The position numbers and the translations under genes are program-made. Below are positions 5,452-5,776 of a stretch of DNA of 5,776 bases, one piece after another. The notes under the pieces were generated by a model. The model searched no databases. It worked only from the letters and a program-made list of their open reading frames with translations, and was not told the origin of the DNA. The first letter of the stretch is position 1, and every line of letters begins with the position of its first letter. Source of the DNA: an uncultured Pseudomonadota bacterium (GTDB taxonomy: Bacteria; Myxococcota_A; UBA9042; CAIXZC01); assembly GCA_937884235.1 (NCBI GenBank), contig CALGBT010000030.1, forward strand, positions 1-5,776, written 5' to 3'.

Positions 5452-5776
5452 TCGTTCCCTCAATTGATCTGGCGGGTGGGCAATCCGTACAGCTCATCGG
5501 TGGCCGAGACCTGGCCCTGGAGGCTGGTGACCCGCGGCCGCTGGCAACACGATTTGGCGTTGTCGGTGAAGTCGCGGTCATCGATCTGGACGCGGCCTTG
5601 GGTCGGGGACAGAACGAAGAACTCATTGCGGAACTGTGCCAACTGGCCACCTGCCGGGTGGGCGGCGGAATTCGTTCGGTAGAGGCCGCCCGGCGCTGGC
5701 TTGACCGCGGCGCCGAGAAGGTGATTCTCGGGACAGCCGCCCGGCCCGACATTCTTGAGCAGCTTCCCCGCGAGCG
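5448..5776 (+). CDS. hisA: ProFAR isomerase HisA (5' part, cut by window end)
   Basis: The 109 visible codons encode the first half of a (beta/alpha)8 barrel related to HisF. They begin MIVPSIDLAGGQSVQL, with the N-terminal catalytic aspartate D7. VAVIDLDAALG, CRVGGGIR and GAEKVILGTAA follow, the last two being barrel phosphate-loop regions. HisA opens the ribose of ProFAR to make PRFAR (step 4), the substrate of the HisHF complex encoded just before. ATG 5448 overlaps the hisF stop as ATGA, with GGAGG at 5436-5440 seven bases upstream. The sequence is of the MIVPSIDLxGG type rather than the enterobacterial type. The second half and any C-terminal fusion (for example HisI/HisE, not found in this window) cannot be seen. 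Confidence 0.9.
   Translation, partial: MIVPSIDLAGGQSVQLIGGRDLALEAGDPRPLATRFGVVGEVAVIDLDAALGRGQNEELIAELCQLATCRVGGGIRSVEAARRWLDRGAEKVILGTAARPDILEQLPRE

Noticed and set aside
4558..5463. Minus-strand open frame of about 300 codons opposite hisF and the end of hisH
   Set aside because: It is a shadow of hisF on the opposite strand. It has no recognisable domain and no ribosome binding site, and it would oppose a well-supported gene.

Overview
This window is the front part of a bacterial histidine biosynthesis operon with its leader/attenuator. It is preceded by a small DUF559-type nuclease gene lying between two copies of a structured repeat. The organism cannot be named from the sequence. The high GC content, ribosome binding sites, 1-4 base gene overlaps and peptide-leader attenuator fit a high-GC bacterium. 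The long-form HisG and the fused HisC-phosphatase differ from the enterobacterial arrangement, so an uncultured or less-studied phylum is plausible, but this is only a guess.

Layout. Positions 1-78 and 591-668 are direct repeats (76 of 78 bases identical), each able to fold into two hairpins inside an outer stem. Between them lie a 119-residue DUF559 (Vsr-like, PD-(D/E)XK-related) protein (166-525) and two GC-rich hairpins (535-570). A perfect TTGACA box follows at 693. At 728-787 is an unannotated 19-residue leader peptide with seven consecutive histidines. Next come mutually exclusive antiterminator (772-831) and terminator (816-846) structures, which form a classical his attenuator.

The structural genes follow without promoter-sized gaps: hisG (894-1766), hisC fused to a HAD phosphatase (1775-3495), hisB (3492-4079), hisH (4079-4693), hisF (4693-5451) and the first 109 codons of hisA (5448-end). 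Together they cover pathway steps 1 (HisG), 4 (HisA), 5 (HisHF), 6 (HisB) and 7 (HisC). The HAD domain is a good candidate for step 8, histidinol-phosphate phosphatase. hisI/hisE and hisD are not in the window and may lie downstream.

Three points deserve attention. First, the hisC reading frame is broken by an apparent loss of one G at 2030-2032. The N-terminal 86 residues are in one frame and the rest, including the catalytic lysine and the HAD domain, is in another. A naive call of the long open frame from 1594 would give a wrong N-terminus. Second, the phosphatase is attached to the aminotransferase rather than to the dehydratase as in E. coli HisB. Third, the his leader peptide appears to lack a Shine-Dalgarno sequence and sits about where the promoter predicts the transcript to start, so it may be translated from a leaderless mRNA.
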